Of a stretch of 64,000 nucleotides of DNA, positions 53,436 through 62,558 are shown in pieces. A program made the translations under genes and the position numbers. The notes below the pieces were generated by a model. The model worked only from the letters and a program-made list of their open reading frames with translations. It searched no databases and was not told the DNA's origin. Numbering within the stretch: position 1 is the stretch's first letter; every line of letters begins with the position of its first letter. Source of the DNA: Phreatobacter sp. (GTDB lineage Bacteria > Pseudomonadota > Alphaproteobacteria > Rhizobiales > Phreatobacteraceae); NCBI RefSeq assembly GCF_016793595.1, contig NZ_JAEULY010000009.1, positions 186,001-250,000 on the forward strand. Direction: 5' to 3'.

Positions 53436-55577
53436 TCAGGCGGCGGCCACCGCCTCGTCCGCCGCCGCCAGCATCACCACCACCGGACGCAGGCCCGCGC
53501 CACGCAGCCGCTCGAAGGCCGAGACGACGCGCGGGTCGTTGGCCGATGTCTCCGCGACCACGACGGCGTCGCTCGCCAGCGCGGCGAGGCGGTCGAAGGC
53601 TTCCGGCTCCGGCGGCAGCAGCCCGGACGCGACGACCACGCTGTCATAGCTGCGCGCCAGCGCCTCGATCACGAAGTCCGCCGTATCGGGATCGGCTTCG
53701 GCGGCCGCGCCGAAGGGCACGATATGGACCGAGGACGCCGGGTCGGCATGCAGGATCGCGCCGAAACCGGCGCGGCCCCCGGCGAAATCGCCAAGACCGG
53801 ACGCGCCGGGCGGCAGAAGCGCGGACAGCGCCCGCCCTTCGGCGTCCAGATCGACCAACGCCGCGCGCCGGCCGTCAGCCGCGACATGACGGCCGAGAGC
53901 GACCGCGACGCCGGCGGCGGCATAGCCGCGCGTCACCGGCACGACCAGCGTCCGCCCGCCGCCGGTCTCCGCCGGGTCGAGCATGGCGGCGAGCGCCGCG
54001 ATGCTGTCGGGCCCCTCGGCAAACGACGCTTCCGTCTCGCCGGCCGTCTCACGCGATCCGGCAAGATCGACGGCGTCGAACGACGGCGCGGTCGGCGGAG
54101 CGCTGTCACCGGTCATGTCGGCGCCCGCGTCCGCCCGATCCTCGTCGCCGCGCGCGGCGACCGGAGCCCCGACGCCCATCAGCGCGGCCGTCGCGACGCA
54201 GCCGAAGGCCAGCAGCATCGTGCCGAGCGTCGATATCAGGATGGTCGGCAGCTTCTTCGGGAAGGCCGGGATGTTGGAGACCACGGCGCGCGAGACGATG
54301 CGCGCATCGGCCGGCAGGGCATCGGGCGTGTCGCGGACGGTGGCGTCGCGGTAGCGGCCGAGCAGCGCTTCGAGCTGGTCGCGCAGCGATTTCGCCTCGC
54401 GCTCGAGCACGCGGAGTTGGACTTCCTGCTCGCTCGCTTCGCTCGCCTGCCGCTTCACCTGATCGAGGTTCTGCTGGAGCGCCTCGACCCGCGCGCCTGC
54501 AAGGCGTGAGTCGTTTTCCAGCACCCGCACCAGCTTTTCCGCCTCGACGCGCACCTGGCTGTCGAGATTGGTCCGTTGCGCCTGCAACTCCGCGATGCGC
54601 GGGTGGCGCGGCCCAAGCGTCGAGGACTGCTCGGCAAGCTGCGCCGTGACCGCCGCGCGCTGTTCGTTGAGGCGGCGGATGATCTCCGAATTGACGATGT
54701 CGCCCGCTTCGATCGGCCGGTTTGAGCGCAGGAAGTCGCGCAGCAGGCGGGCCCGGGTCTGGGCGTCGGTCTGCTGGGCCTTCGCCGAGGCGATCTGGCT
54801 GTTCACCTCCGCCAGCTGCTGTGCGGTCAGGCTGACATTGTTGGAGCCGACGAACAGGTTGGCGCGGGCGCGGAAGCTCTCGACCCGGCCCTCGGCCTCC
54901 TCGACCTTCTTGCGCAGGGTTTCGACCTCGCCGGACAGCCACTGCCCGGCATTGCGCGTGCGGTCGCGCTTGGCCGCCTGCTGCGCCGCGATGAGCTGCG
55001 CCGCGATCGCGTTAGCCGCTTCCGCCGCGAGGCGCGGATCGTCCGATTCGAACTGGACGGCGATGATGCGGGACTTGTCGACCTGATAGGCCGCGAGTTT
55101 CTCGAAATAGCTGCGAAGCACCCGCTCCTCGGCGGTCATGCGCAGCGGATTGTCGGCGAGACCGACCAGCATCAGGGCCTGCCGGATCGGATTGACGCCG
55201 CGCAGCGCCGGGTCGAACTCGGGCCGGCGCGACAGTTCCAGCTTGTCCGCGACCGTGCGCGCGATGTCGCGCGACTGCACCAGCTGGACCTGGCTCAGCA
55301 CCGTCTCCTGATCGATGGCGGCCCGCTCGCCGCCGGAGCGGTCGCCTTCGGCGCGCGTGTAGCCGGTCTCGCCGCTCTCCACGAGAATGCGGGCCTCGGA
55401 GCGGTAGGTCGGGCTCGTCAGATTGACCATCACCGCCGAGCCGACCAGCGCCAGCGCCGTCGGCGCGGCGATCCACACGCGCCTGCGCCAGATGGCTGCG
55501 GCGAGCGCAGACAGGTCGAGCGCCCCGAATGACGGGCGCTCCCTCTGGCCGGCGTCGTCTCCGCCCGTCGTCCGCAT
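53436..55577 (-). CDS. Wzz/GumC-type polysaccharide co-polymerase with a degenerate kinase domain
   Basis: The 713-residue protein has a Wzz-type N-terminal membrane segment (RRVWIAAPTALALVGSAVMV), a long coiled-coil periplasmic domain (about 200-420) and a second helix near 440-460. The cytoplasmic C-terminal domain is that of BY-kinase ExoP/Wzc proteins. It lacks the expected P-loop GKS/T: the region reads TRGYAAAGVAVALGRHVAAD, so ATP binding looks lost. No C-terminal tyrosine cluster is present. It controls chain length and export with the divergent Wza-like protein. Confidence 0.88.
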   Translation of the reverse strand: MRTTGGDDAGQRERPSFGALDLSALAAAIWRRRVWIAAPTALALVGSAVMVNLTSPTYRSEARILVESGETGYTRAEGDRSGGERAAIDQETVLSQVQLVQSRDIARTVADKLELSRRPEFDPALRGVNPIRQALMLVGLADNPLRMTAEERVLRSYFEKLAAYQVDKSRIIAVQFESDDPRLAAEAANAIAAQLIAAQQAAKRDRTRNAGQWLSGEVETLRKKVEEAEGRVESFRARANLFVGSNNVSLTAQQLAEVNSQIASAKAQQTDAQTRARLLRDFLRSNRPIEAGDIVNSEIIRRLNEQRAAVTAQLAEQSSTLGPRHPRIAELQAQRTNLDSQVRVEAEKLVRVLENDSRLAGARVEALQQNLDQVKRQASEASEQEVQLRVLEREAKSLRDQLEALLGRYRDATVRDTPDALPADARIVSRAVVSNIPAFPKKLPTILISTLGTMLLAFGCVATAALMGVGAPVAARGDEDRADAGADMTGDSAPPTAPSFDAVDLAGSRETAGETEASFAEGPDSIAALAAMLDPAETGGGRTLVVPVTRGYAAAGVAVALGRHVAADGRRAALVDLDAEGRALSALLPPGASGLGDFAGGRAGFGAILHADPASSVHIVPFGAAAEADPDTADFVIEALARSYDSVVVASGLLPPEPEAFDRLAALASDAVVVAETSANDPRVVSAFERLRGAGLRPVVVMLAAADEAVAAA

Positions 55578-55702
55578 GTCGCATCTGCCTCAAGGAACCG
55601 ATGCCTCATCAGAAATGATTAAGGTTGCCACCGCGTTAACCGCCGAACGCCGCGCGTGATGCGCTCAGCGTTTCTTAACCATGACGACGCATCATCCGCG
55701 CC

Positions 55703-56368
55703 ATGTTGATTGGCATGCAGAGGCGGGACGCGATGCGTCGGTCAGGGATGCGCCGTTTGCTGGTCGCTTCGGCGATCGGGCTGACGCTGGCCGGCTGCGC
55801 CGGGCGCCCGGGCGCAGGACCCGGCACGCTGGTCGACACCACGCGCGGGGTCGTCGGGCCGGTCGGCGGCGAAGGCCATCTGGTTTCCCATGCCCAGATC
55901 GAGCCGCAGGGCCCCTATCTCCTGGATACCGGCGACCGCCTGCGCGTCGTCGTCTTCGGGCAGGAGGGCCTGACCAATTCCTATGCCGTCGATTCGGCCG
56001 GCGCCATTTCCATGCCGCTGATCGGCGCGGTGCCGGCAGCCGGGCGCTCCGCTCCGTCGCTCGGACAGGAGATCGCCTCGCGCCTGCGCGGCGGCTACAT
56101 CCGCGACCCCAGCGTCTCCGTCGAGATCGAGACCTATCGCCCCTTCTTCATCATGGGCGAGATCACCGCCGGCGGGCAGTTCCCCTTCGTCACCGGCATG
56201 ACCGCGCAGAATGCCGTCGCCATCGCCGGCGGCTTCACGCCGCGCGCCAATCGCTGGAACGTCGAGGTCACCCGCAAGGTGAATGGGCAGCTCTATCGCG
56301 CCGATGTGCCCCTCACCCATCGGCTCCAGCCGGGCGATACCGTCGTGGTGCGCGAACGCTGGTTCTGA
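55703..56368 (+). CDS. Wza-type polysaccharide export lipoprotein
   Basis: The 221-residue protein has a lipoprotein signal with lipobox LTLAGC, the modified Cys being residue 32 from the first ATG. A poly_export domain follows (YLLDTGDRLRVVVFGQEGLT, VDSAGAISMPLIGAVPAAGR, YIRDPSVSVEIETYRPFFIM) and a short SLBB region (GFTPRANRWNVEVTRK). It forms the outer-membrane export channel with the Wzz-type protein. In-frame ATGs at codons 5, 11 and 16 make the exact start uncertain. Confidence 0.92.
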   Translation: MLIGMQRRDAMRRSGMRRLLVASAIGLTLAGCAGRPGAGPGTLVDTTRGVVGPVGGEGHLVSHAQIEPQGPYLLDTGDRLRVVVFGQEGLTNSYAVDSAGAISMPLIGAVPAAGRSAPSLGQEIASRLRGGYIRDPSVSVEIETYRPFFIMGEITAGGQFPFVTGMTAQNAVAIAGGFTPRANRWNVEVTRKVNGQLYRADVPLTHRLQPGDTVVVRERWF

Positions 56369-56373
56369 GCACG

Positions 56374-57498
56374 GTGAACGCTAGCTTCTCGATCCTGCAT
56401 GTCATGCGCTCGCCGGTCGGCGGGCTGTTTCGCCACGTCGTCGATCTCGCGCGCGAACAGACCGCGCGCGGCCACCGCGTCGGTATCGTCGCGGATGCTT
56501 CGACCGGCGGCGAGCGCGCCGAGACAATCCTGACCGAGCTCGGTTCGGAACTGGCGCTCGGCGTCACGCGCGTCGCCATGAGCCGCGAGCTCGGCCCGTC
56601 CGACTGGTCGGCCGGCCGTTTCGTGGCGAAGCGCATCGCGGACATGGGCGTCGATGTCGTTCACGGCCACGGCTCCAAGGGCGGCGCCTATGCCCGCCTC
56701 GTCGGCGGCAGACGGCTGAAAGCCTACACGCCGCATGGCGGCAGCCTGCACTATTCGCGAAAAACAGCGGTCGGTTTCGCCTATCTGACCCTCGAAGCCC
56801 TGCTGGCGCGCCGCACCGACCTGTTCCTGTTCGAGAGCCGCTACGGGCTCGACACGTTCCGTGCCAAGGTCTGTGAGCCTCAGGGCGTCACGCGCGTCGT
56901 CCATAACGGCGTCGCGGAGGACGAGTTCGCGCCGGTTGAAGCCGCGAGCGATGCGACGGACCTCATTTTCATCGGCGAACTACGCCACCTGAAGGGCGTC
57001 GACGTGCTGCTGGAGGCCATTGCCCTGCTCGCGCGCGATGGACGCCTCGTGACCGCCACGCTGGTCGGGGCCGGACCTGACGCGGAAACGTTCAGGGAGC
57101 AGGCATCGCGCCTCGGCCTTGCCGACCGCGTGCGCTTTCCGGGCGCCCTGCCCGCCCGGCAGGCTTTCACGCTCGGACGACTGATGATCGTGCCGTCCCG
57201 TGCGGAATCCCTGCCCTACGTGGTTCTGGAGGCCGGCGCCGCCGGCCTGCCGCAGATCGCCACCGCCGTCGGCGGCATCGGCGAGATTTTCGGCGAGGAT
57301 GCCGGACGACTGATCCCGCCGGACGATGCGCCAGCGCTCGCCCGCGCCATAGCCGGCATGCTGGACGACCCGGCCGAAGCCGCTGTCTTCGCCGCCCGCC
57401 TGCGCGACCGCGTCGCCGGCGGCTTCTCGACCGCCGCGATGACGGAGGGCGTCCTCGACGCCTATCGCGCGGCTCTTTCCGCCCGCAGCGGTCGTTAG
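56374..57498 (+). CDS. GT4-family glycosyltransferase
   Basis: From the GTG at 56374 the protein has 374 residues. The N-terminal RSPVGGLFRHVVDLAREQTA and the C-terminal donor-site strings FIGELRHLKGVDVLLEAIAL and PSRAESLPYVVLEAGAAGLP (the EX7E region) mark a GT-B retaining transferase. It adds a sugar to the growing lipid-linked repeat unit in the cytoplasm. It begins 5 bp after the export gene. The longer open frame upstream is a shadow. Confidence 0.88.
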   Translation: MNASFSILHVMRSPVGGLFRHVVDLAREQTARGHRVGIVADASTGGERAETILTELGSELALGVTRVAMSRELGPSDWSAGRFVAKRIADMGVDVVHGHGSKGGAYARLVGGRRLKAYTPHGGSLHYSRKTAVGFAYLTLEALLARRTDLFLFESRYGLDTFRAKVCEPQGVTRVVHNGVAEDEFAPVEAASDATDLIFIGELRHLKGVDVLLEAIALLARDGRLVTATLVGAGPDAETFREQASRLGLADRVRFPGALPARQAFTLGRLMIVPSRAESLPYVVLEAGAAGLPQIATAVGGIGEIFGEDAGRLIPPDDAPALARAIAGMLDDPAEAAVFAARLRDRVAGGFSTAAMTEGVLDAYRAALSARSGR

Positions 57499-57576
57499 CC
57501 TCTGCCGCGAGCGATCAAGCGAAAAGCAACCATTGGTCTCTATCCTCACGCGCGGGAATACGGGTGAGGCAGGACC

Positions 57577-59118
57577 ATGCTGGGCATAACCGGGCGGGAT
57601 ATCATCAAGGCCGTCGAGGCGGATCAGGCAGCAAAGCCGGCCGTCGACGGCGAGCGGCGCGAGCTGTCCGCCCTTGCGGCCAAGATCGCCGACGAGGCGG
57701 TCGGCGCGGCCTATTCGCCGGTTGTGCTCGGCGGCTTCGTCCGCCTCATCGAGTTCACCGTCGTCCTGTCGCTTGGCGCGGTCATCTATCTCGGCTGGGT
57801 CTATCCGGTCCACGGCCTGCAATGGACCTCGACCGTCAGCCTGTTCGGCCTCGCCATGCTGACGCTCGCGGCCTTCCAGGCGGCCGGGCTCTACGACGTT
57901 CACGTCTTCCGCACCCATGTCGCGCAGTTCAGCCGCCTCCTGATCGCCTGGACGCTGGTCTTCCTCGTCGCCGTGGCCGCAGCCTTCTTCTTCAAGGCCG
58001 GCGACGAACTGTCGCGGGTCTGGCTTGGCAGCTGGTACGCCACCGGGCTGATCATTCTCGCCTCAGCGCGCATCGCCCTCGCGCAGGTGGTCAAATCATG
58101 GTCGCGCGCCGGCCGCCTCCAGCGCCGCGCCGTCGTGGTCGGCGGCGGCGAGCCGGCCGAGGAGCTGATCCAGTCGATCCTCGCGCAGGAGGATTCCGAC
58201 GTCACCATCTGCGGCACCTTCGACGACCGCACCGATGCCCGCTCGCCGGCCCATGCCGCGCACGTGCCGAAACTGGGAACAGTCGACGACCTCGTCGAAT
58301 TCGCCCGCCGCACGCGCGTCGATCTCGTCATCGTCACGATCCCGATGACGGCCGAGGCGCGCGTGCTGACCATGCTGCGCAAGCTCTGGGTTCTGCCGGT
58401 GGACATCCGCCTTGCCGCCCATACGGCCAAGCTGCGTTTCCGCCCGCGCGCCTATTCCTATATCGGCAACGTTCCCGTCCTCGACGTGTTCGACAAGCCG
58501 ATCCAGGACTGGGACGTCGTGCTGAAATGGATCTTCGACAAGGTCGTCGGCACGCTGGCGCTGATCGCGCTGTCGCCGGTCCTCATCACCACCGCCATCG
58601 CGGTGAAGCTCGATTCCAAGGGGCCGGTCTTCTTCCGCCAGAAGCGCTACGGCTTCAACAACGAGCTGGTCGAGGTCTTCAAGTTCCGTTCCATGTACAC
58701 CGACATGAGCGATGCGACCGCCTCGAAGCTCGTCAGCAAGGGCGATCCGCGCGTCACCCGCGTCGGCCGGTTCATCCGCAAGACCTCGATCGACGAGCTG
58801 CCGCAGCTGATCAATGTCGTCTTCAAGGGCAATCTGTCGCTGGTCGGCCCGCGCCCGCACGCGGCGCACGCCAAGGCCGCCGACAAGCTCTATGACGACG
58901 TTGTCGACGGCTATTTCGCCCGCCACAAGGTCAAGCCGGGCATTACCGGCTGGGCGCAGATCAACGGCTGGCGCGGCGAGACCGACACGCCCGAGAAGAT
59001 CCAGCGGCGCGTCGAGCACGACCTCTACTACATCGAGAACTGGTCGATCCTGTTCGACCTCTACATCCTCGCCAAGACGCCGATCTCGCTCGCCCAGCAC
59101 CGCGACAACGCGTTCTGA
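57577..59118 (+). CDS. Undecaprenyl-phosphate sugar phosphotransferase (PssY/ExoY/WcaJ type)
   Basis: The 513-residue protein has four N-terminal helices, a Rossmann-like middle (RRAVVVGGGEPAEELIQSIL) and a C-terminal bacterial sugar transferase domain with KFRSMYTDM, RVGRFIRKTSIDELPQLINV and NLSLVGPRPH. It transfers sugar-1-phosphate, typically glucose or galactose, to undecaprenyl phosphate, the first step of repeat-unit assembly. The next gene overlaps by one base (TGATG). Confidence 0.93.
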   Translation: MLGITGRDIIKAVEADQAAKPAVDGERRELSALAAKIADEAVGAAYSPVVLGGFVRLIEFTVVLSLGAVIYLGWVYPVHGLQWTSTVSLFGLAMLTLAAFQAAGLYDVHVFRTHVAQFSRLLIAWTLVFLVAVAAAFFFKAGDELSRVWLGSWYATGLIILASARIALAQVVKSWSRAGRLQRRAVVVGGGEPAEELIQSILAQEDSDVTICGTFDDRTDARSPAHAAHVPKLGTVDDLVEFARRTRVDLVIVTIPMTAEARVLTMLRKLWVLPVDIRLAAHTAKLRFRPRAYSYIGNVPVLDVFDKPIQDWDVVLKWIFDKVVGTLALIALSPVLITTAIAVKLDSKGPVFFRQKRYGFNNELVEVFKFRSMYTDMSDATASKLVSKGDPRVTRVGRFIRKTSIDELPQLINVVFKGNLSLVGPRPHAAHAKAADKLYDDVVDGYFARHKVKPGITGWAQINGWRGETDTPEKIQRRVEHDLYYIENWSILFDLYILAKTPISLAQHRDNAF

Positions 59119-60398
59119 TGATCGCTGCGAACCCCGCCCGGAACGTCGCGGCCGCGGGTTACGGCACGGCCGGCTGGCTGGTGGACAGGGAAGCGCTGCG
59201 CCTGCGCGTCCTGTTCCTGATGCTGGTCGGCAGCGCCTTCGTCTTCGCCGAGCCGTCGCCCTATGAGATCGGCGCTCTCGTGGCGATCGGCTGTTTCGCA
59301 GCCACGGGCGGACTGAGGCTGCGCGCGGCTTTCATGCCGCTGGTGCTGATTCTCGTCGTCTACTGCCTCGGCCTGACGCTCTCGGCGATTCCCGTCCTCG
59401 GCGCGAAGAAGGTGGCGTCGTGGGTCGCGGTGTCCTGGTATCTCGCTGTTACCATGGTGTTCTTCGCCATCGTCGCGGCCGAGAACACCGCTGCGCGCAT
59501 GGATGTGGTCGTTCGCGCCTGGACACTCGCCGCTGTCATCGCCGCTCTTGCCGGTCTCGCCGGCTATTTCCGCGCCTTTCCGGGGGCCTTCGACCTTCTC
59601 ACCCTTTATGGTCGCGCCAAGGGAACCTTCAACGATCCCAATGTGTTCGGGCCGTTTCTGATCCTGCCGATGCTGACGGCCATGCAGGCCTTCTACGCGG
59701 GCGGCCGCGTGCAGATATTGCGCGCCGGCGCCGTCTTCGCGGTGCTGCTCGTTGCCCTGCTTCTCTCCTTCTCGCGCGGCGCCTGGATTCACTTCGCGCT
59801 ATCGGCGGCGGTGATGACCGGTCTCCTGTTCCTCACCGCGCAGACGCGCGCCGACAGGCTTCGCATCCTTGTCGTGGTGACGGCCGGGCTCGTGCTGATG
59901 GCCGCGCTGCTCGCAGTGCTGCTCTCCATCGACAAGGTCGCGGACCTGATGAAGGAGCGCGCCAGCTTCAACCAGAGCTACGATCATGGCCCGATGGGCC
60001 GTTTCGGCCGGCACGCCTATGGCTGGCAGATGGCGCTCGACCTGCCGATGGGCATCGGGCCGCTGCAATTCACCCGCTTCTTCCCCGAGGATGTGCACAA
60101 CGTCTATCTGAACGCCTTCATGTCCGGCGGCTGGACGGCGGGCATCGCCTATCACGTGCTGGTCGGGCTGACGCTGTTCGTCGGGCTTCTCGCCGCCTTC
60201 CGCCGCACGCCGTGGCAGCCGGCGGCCATCGCCGTATTCGCGACCTTCTGCGGCCTCGCCTTCGAGGGCAAGATCATCGACACCGACCACTGGCGCCACT
60301 TCTGGGCGCTCGGCGGTCTCTTGTGGGGATTGGCCGTCGCAGGCGGGTTGCAGCCGCCGCCGAAACGTCCTAAATCCCCCGGCACGGTCGGAGTGTAG
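59118..60398 (+). CDS. Wzy/O-antigen ligase-family membrane protein
   Basis: The 426-residue polytopic protein has about 11 helices and the Wzy_C/O-antigen ligase pattern: GRAKGTFNDPNVFGPFLILP and LLLSFSRGAWIHFALSAAVM, then the periplasmic stretch PMGRFGRHAYGWQMALDLPM and the HN motif in FPEDVHNVYLNAFMSGGW. It polymerises or ligates the repeat units. Its last three codons and stop lie within the first bases of tRNA-Pro (10-bp overlap). Confidence 0.9.
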   Translation: MIAANPARNVAAAGYGTAGWLVDREALRLRVLFLMLVGSAFVFAEPSPYEIGALVAIGCFAATGGLRLRAAFMPLVLILVVYCLGLTLSAIPVLGAKKVASWVAVSWYLAVTMVFFAIVAAENTAARMDVVVRAWTLAAVIAALAGLAGYFRAFPGAFDLLTLYGRAKGTFNDPNVFGPFLILPMLTAMQAFYAGGRVQILRAGAVFAVLLVALLLSFSRGAWIHFALSAAVMTGLLFLTAQTRADRLRILVVVTAGLVLMAALLAVLLSIDKVADLMKERASFNQSYDHGPMGRFGRHAYGWQMALDLPMGIGPLQFTRFFPEDVHNVYLNAFMSGGWTAGIAYHVLVGLTLFVGLLAAFRRTPWQPAAIAVFATFCGLAFEGKIIDTDHWRHFWALGGLLWGLAVAGGLQPPPKRPKSPGTVGV

Positions 60399-60465
60399 CG
60401 CAGCCCGGTAGCGCACTTGCATGGGGTGCAAGGGGTCCCGAGTTCGAATCTCGGCACTCCGACCA
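60389..60465 (+). tRNA. tRNA-Pro (GGG)
   Basis: The cloverleaf has acceptor arms CGGAGTG and CACTCCG, a D arm TAGCGCAGCCCGGTAGCGC, an anticodon arm CTTGC-ATGGGGT-GCAAG with anticodon GGG, a T arm CCGAGTTCGAATCTCGG and an encoded CCA. Confidence 0.95.
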
Positions 60466-61108
60466 ATTTTCTCCGAATTATCCGACAGCACCGGCCGCCT
60501 GTTCGCTTGGTCGATCGGGGACCGGCGTGCCAACGACGTCTGCCAGCCCCCTCGGTCCGGTCGCGACCGGCGGGAAGGGGCCGTCGTCGTTCCAGCTTGT
60601 TCCAGTGCGGCGGTATTCGTTCGCTTTAGAGAACGAAACGCCACTGATAGCGGCAATGCAGTTTGTTATTCTGACCTCAATCCGGCACAACTTGCGCCAA
60701 TCATCATGAAATTTCTCCAATCGGGCCGCAGATTGCGCTGCCGTTCTACAGGCGACCGTTCTTTTTAGAGAATGATTTTGTTGACAGGGCACCCCCGCGA
60801 ACCGCATGATCAAGGCTCAGTCGTCGGCTTCGCTCCGGCGCCTGACGCGGCTTTTGATGGAGCAGCTTGCACCGCGTGACCAAGGGCTAAAGCGCCACGA
60901 ATGAAGTTCGTGGGCTCCTCTGAGGAGTTGGTCCGATGAATTTCGTTGCTTCCGCGGCTTCGCGGCCGCGCTTCTCTTCCCAGACCTGGCTCTGCCGCCG
61001 GATGCGCCGCAACGGACGGTGTTGTCGGTCCATGTGACCGATACGCCTCTCCCACCCCCCGCGCTCATCGCAATGGAGACGCCGGCCCCGTCCGGCGGCA
61101 GGTCCGTC
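60466..61108. other. Gene-poor stretch after tRNA-Pro
   Basis: No convincing gene in 643 bp. The part from 60600 to 60800 is A/T-richer. It holds two near-identical strings, TTTAGAGAACGA (60625-60636) and TTTAGAGAATGA (60764-60775), and a TTGACA at 60781. Two small hairpins follow: CACGAA/TTCGTG near 60896-60912 and CTCCTC/GAGGAG near 60915-60927. These may be operators, a promoter and a leader structure. The TTGACA lacks a good -10 partner. Confidence 0.35.
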
Positions 61109-61342
61109 ATGTTCCAGTCCCACGTCCCGCATCCGCTCCGCTCGGATGTCTCTCTCATCGAGTTCGACAACGAAGCCGTCGGCCTCGCGGTCCAGGATCG
61201 CGGTGGATTCCGCTTCTTCGCGGCGACGCCGACGCTGAACCGGCTGGACTCGCAGCTCTTCCGATCCCTGAAGGTGTTGCGACGCGCCATCGCCGATGCC
61301 CGGCGCGGCGTCCTGCCGGCTGCCGTCCTGCGCGCCGCCTGA
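61109..61342 (+). CDS. Small hypothetical protein
   Basis: The frame encodes 77 residues from the ATG at 61109 (107 if read from 61019). The sequence is soluble and orderly: LIEFDNEAVGLAVQDRGGFR, then FFAATPTLNRLDSQLF and RSLKVLRRAIADARRG. It looks like a real small alphaproteobacterial hypothetical protein rather than a random frame. I do not recognise a domain. GGCAGG lies about 8 bp before the chosen ATG. Confidence 0.55.
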   Translation: MFQSHVPHPLRSDVSLIEFDNEAVGLAVQDRGGFRFFAATPTLNRLDSQLFRSLKVLRRAIADARRGVLPAAVLRAA

Positions 61343-61430
61343 ACCTCATCGCCTCGCAACCCGACCAGTCTCACCACCCCCGCCCATTCCGCGCGGGGCC
61401 GGTGCCTCATTCCCCGAAGGCCGAGCCGCC

Positions 61431-62558
61431 ATGAATGCACTGACACGCTTTCCAGATCCCGTGGCGATCCCGTCGTCCGGACCGCCCCCGGCGGAAGACC
61501 CGGGCCGCGCGGGTTCAGCCATCCTGTTCCGCAGCGTTTCCAAGGCGTTCCGGGCCAAGGGCGGAGATCCCGCCGTGACGGCGCTCGACAGCGTCGACCT
61601 CTCCGTGCCCGGCGGCGGTATCACCGGCATCATCGGCCGGTCCGGCGCCGGCAAATCGACGCTCCTGCGGATCATCAACGGGCTCGACCGGCCGACTTCG
61701 GGATCGGTCGTCGTCGACGGCGCCGAGGTCGGCGATCTCGATCCCGACCGCCTGCGCGACCTCAGGCGCAGCATCGGCATGATCTTCCAGCACTTCAACC
61801 TGCTGTCGTCGCGCACCGTGTTCGACAATATCGCGCTGCCGCTGGAGCTCGCGGGCACGCCCCGCGCGGAGATTCAGCGGCGGGTCGACGAACTCATCGA
61901 GCTGGTCGGCCTCGGCGACAAGCGCGGCCGCTACCCCGTCGAGCTATCCGGCGGACAGAAGCAGCGGGTCGGCATCGCCCGCGCGCTGGCGACGCGCCCG
62001 AAAGTGCTGCTGTCGGACGAAGCGACCTCGGCGCTCGACCCGGAGACGACGCGCGCGATTCTGGCGCTGCTCAAGCGCATCAACGCGCTGACCGGCGTGA
62101 CCATCGTGCTGATCACCCACGAAATGCAGGTCATCAAGGAGATCTGCGACCGGGTCGCCGTCATCGAGCATGGCCGGATCATCGAAGAGGGTCCGGTCTA
62201 CGATGTGTTCGCGCGGCCGCGGACGGAAACCACCCGCAACTTCATCGCCTCCGTCACCGGCAGCGCCCTGCCCCGCGATCTCGCGGATCGGCTGAGCGCC
62301 TCGCCAAACGGAGCGGGCTCGGCGGTGATCCGCATCGTCTTCACCGGCGAACATGCGACGGCGCCGGTCATCTCGCGGCTGTCGCGCTCCCTCGACATCG
62401 ACGTGAACGTGCTGTCCGGCCAGGTCGACGAGATCGGCGGCCGGCCGTTCGGCAACCTCATCGTCACCGTCCCCGCCCGGCGCGATGTCGGCGACGCGCT
62501 GCAGGCGCTCGCCACGACGCACGGCCTCCACACGGAGATTCTCGGCTATGTCCCCTGA
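61431..62558 (+). CDS. metN: Methionine ABC transporter ATP-binding protein
   Basis: From the ATG at 61431 the protein has 375 residues. The ATPase domain has Walker A GRSGAGKST, signature LSGGQKQRVGIARALA and Walker B VLLSDEATSALDPETT. The C-terminal NIL domain, about 80 residues (IRIVFTGEHATAPVISRLSR), binds methionine and inhibits transport when methionine is plentiful. It overlaps metI by 11 bp. No SAM riboswitch was recognised in the 88 bp upstream. Confidence 0.94.
   Translation: MNALTRFPDPVAIPSSGPPPAEDPGRAGSAILFRSVSKAFRAKGGDPAVTALDSVDLSVPGGGITGIIGRSGAGKSTLLRIINGLDRPTSGSVVVDGAEVGDLDPDRLRDLRRSIGMIFQHFNLLSSRTVFDNIALPLELAGTPRAEIQRRVDELIELVGLGDKRGRYPVELSGGQKQRVGIARALATRPKVLLSDEATSALDPETTRAILALLKRINALTGVTIVLITHEMQVIKEICDRVAVIEHGRIIEEGPVYDVFARPRTETTRNFIASVTGSALPRDLADRLSASPNGAGSAVIRIVFTGEHATAPVISRLSRSLDIDVNVLSGQVDEIGGRPFGNLIVTVPARRDVGDALQALATTHGLHTEILGYVP

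Noticed and set aside
55578-55702. CtrA site between the Wzz-type and Wza-type genes
   Set aside because: Several TTAA strings are present but none pair at the seven-base spacing.
60583-60600. A second LexA box (GTTC spaced by GTTC)
   Set aside because: The spacer is six bases rather than seven, and the site lies before no obvious SOS gene.
61343-61430. SAM-II riboswitch before metN
   Set aside because: The short C-rich leader lacks the conserved SAM-II core, and no match was found further upstream.
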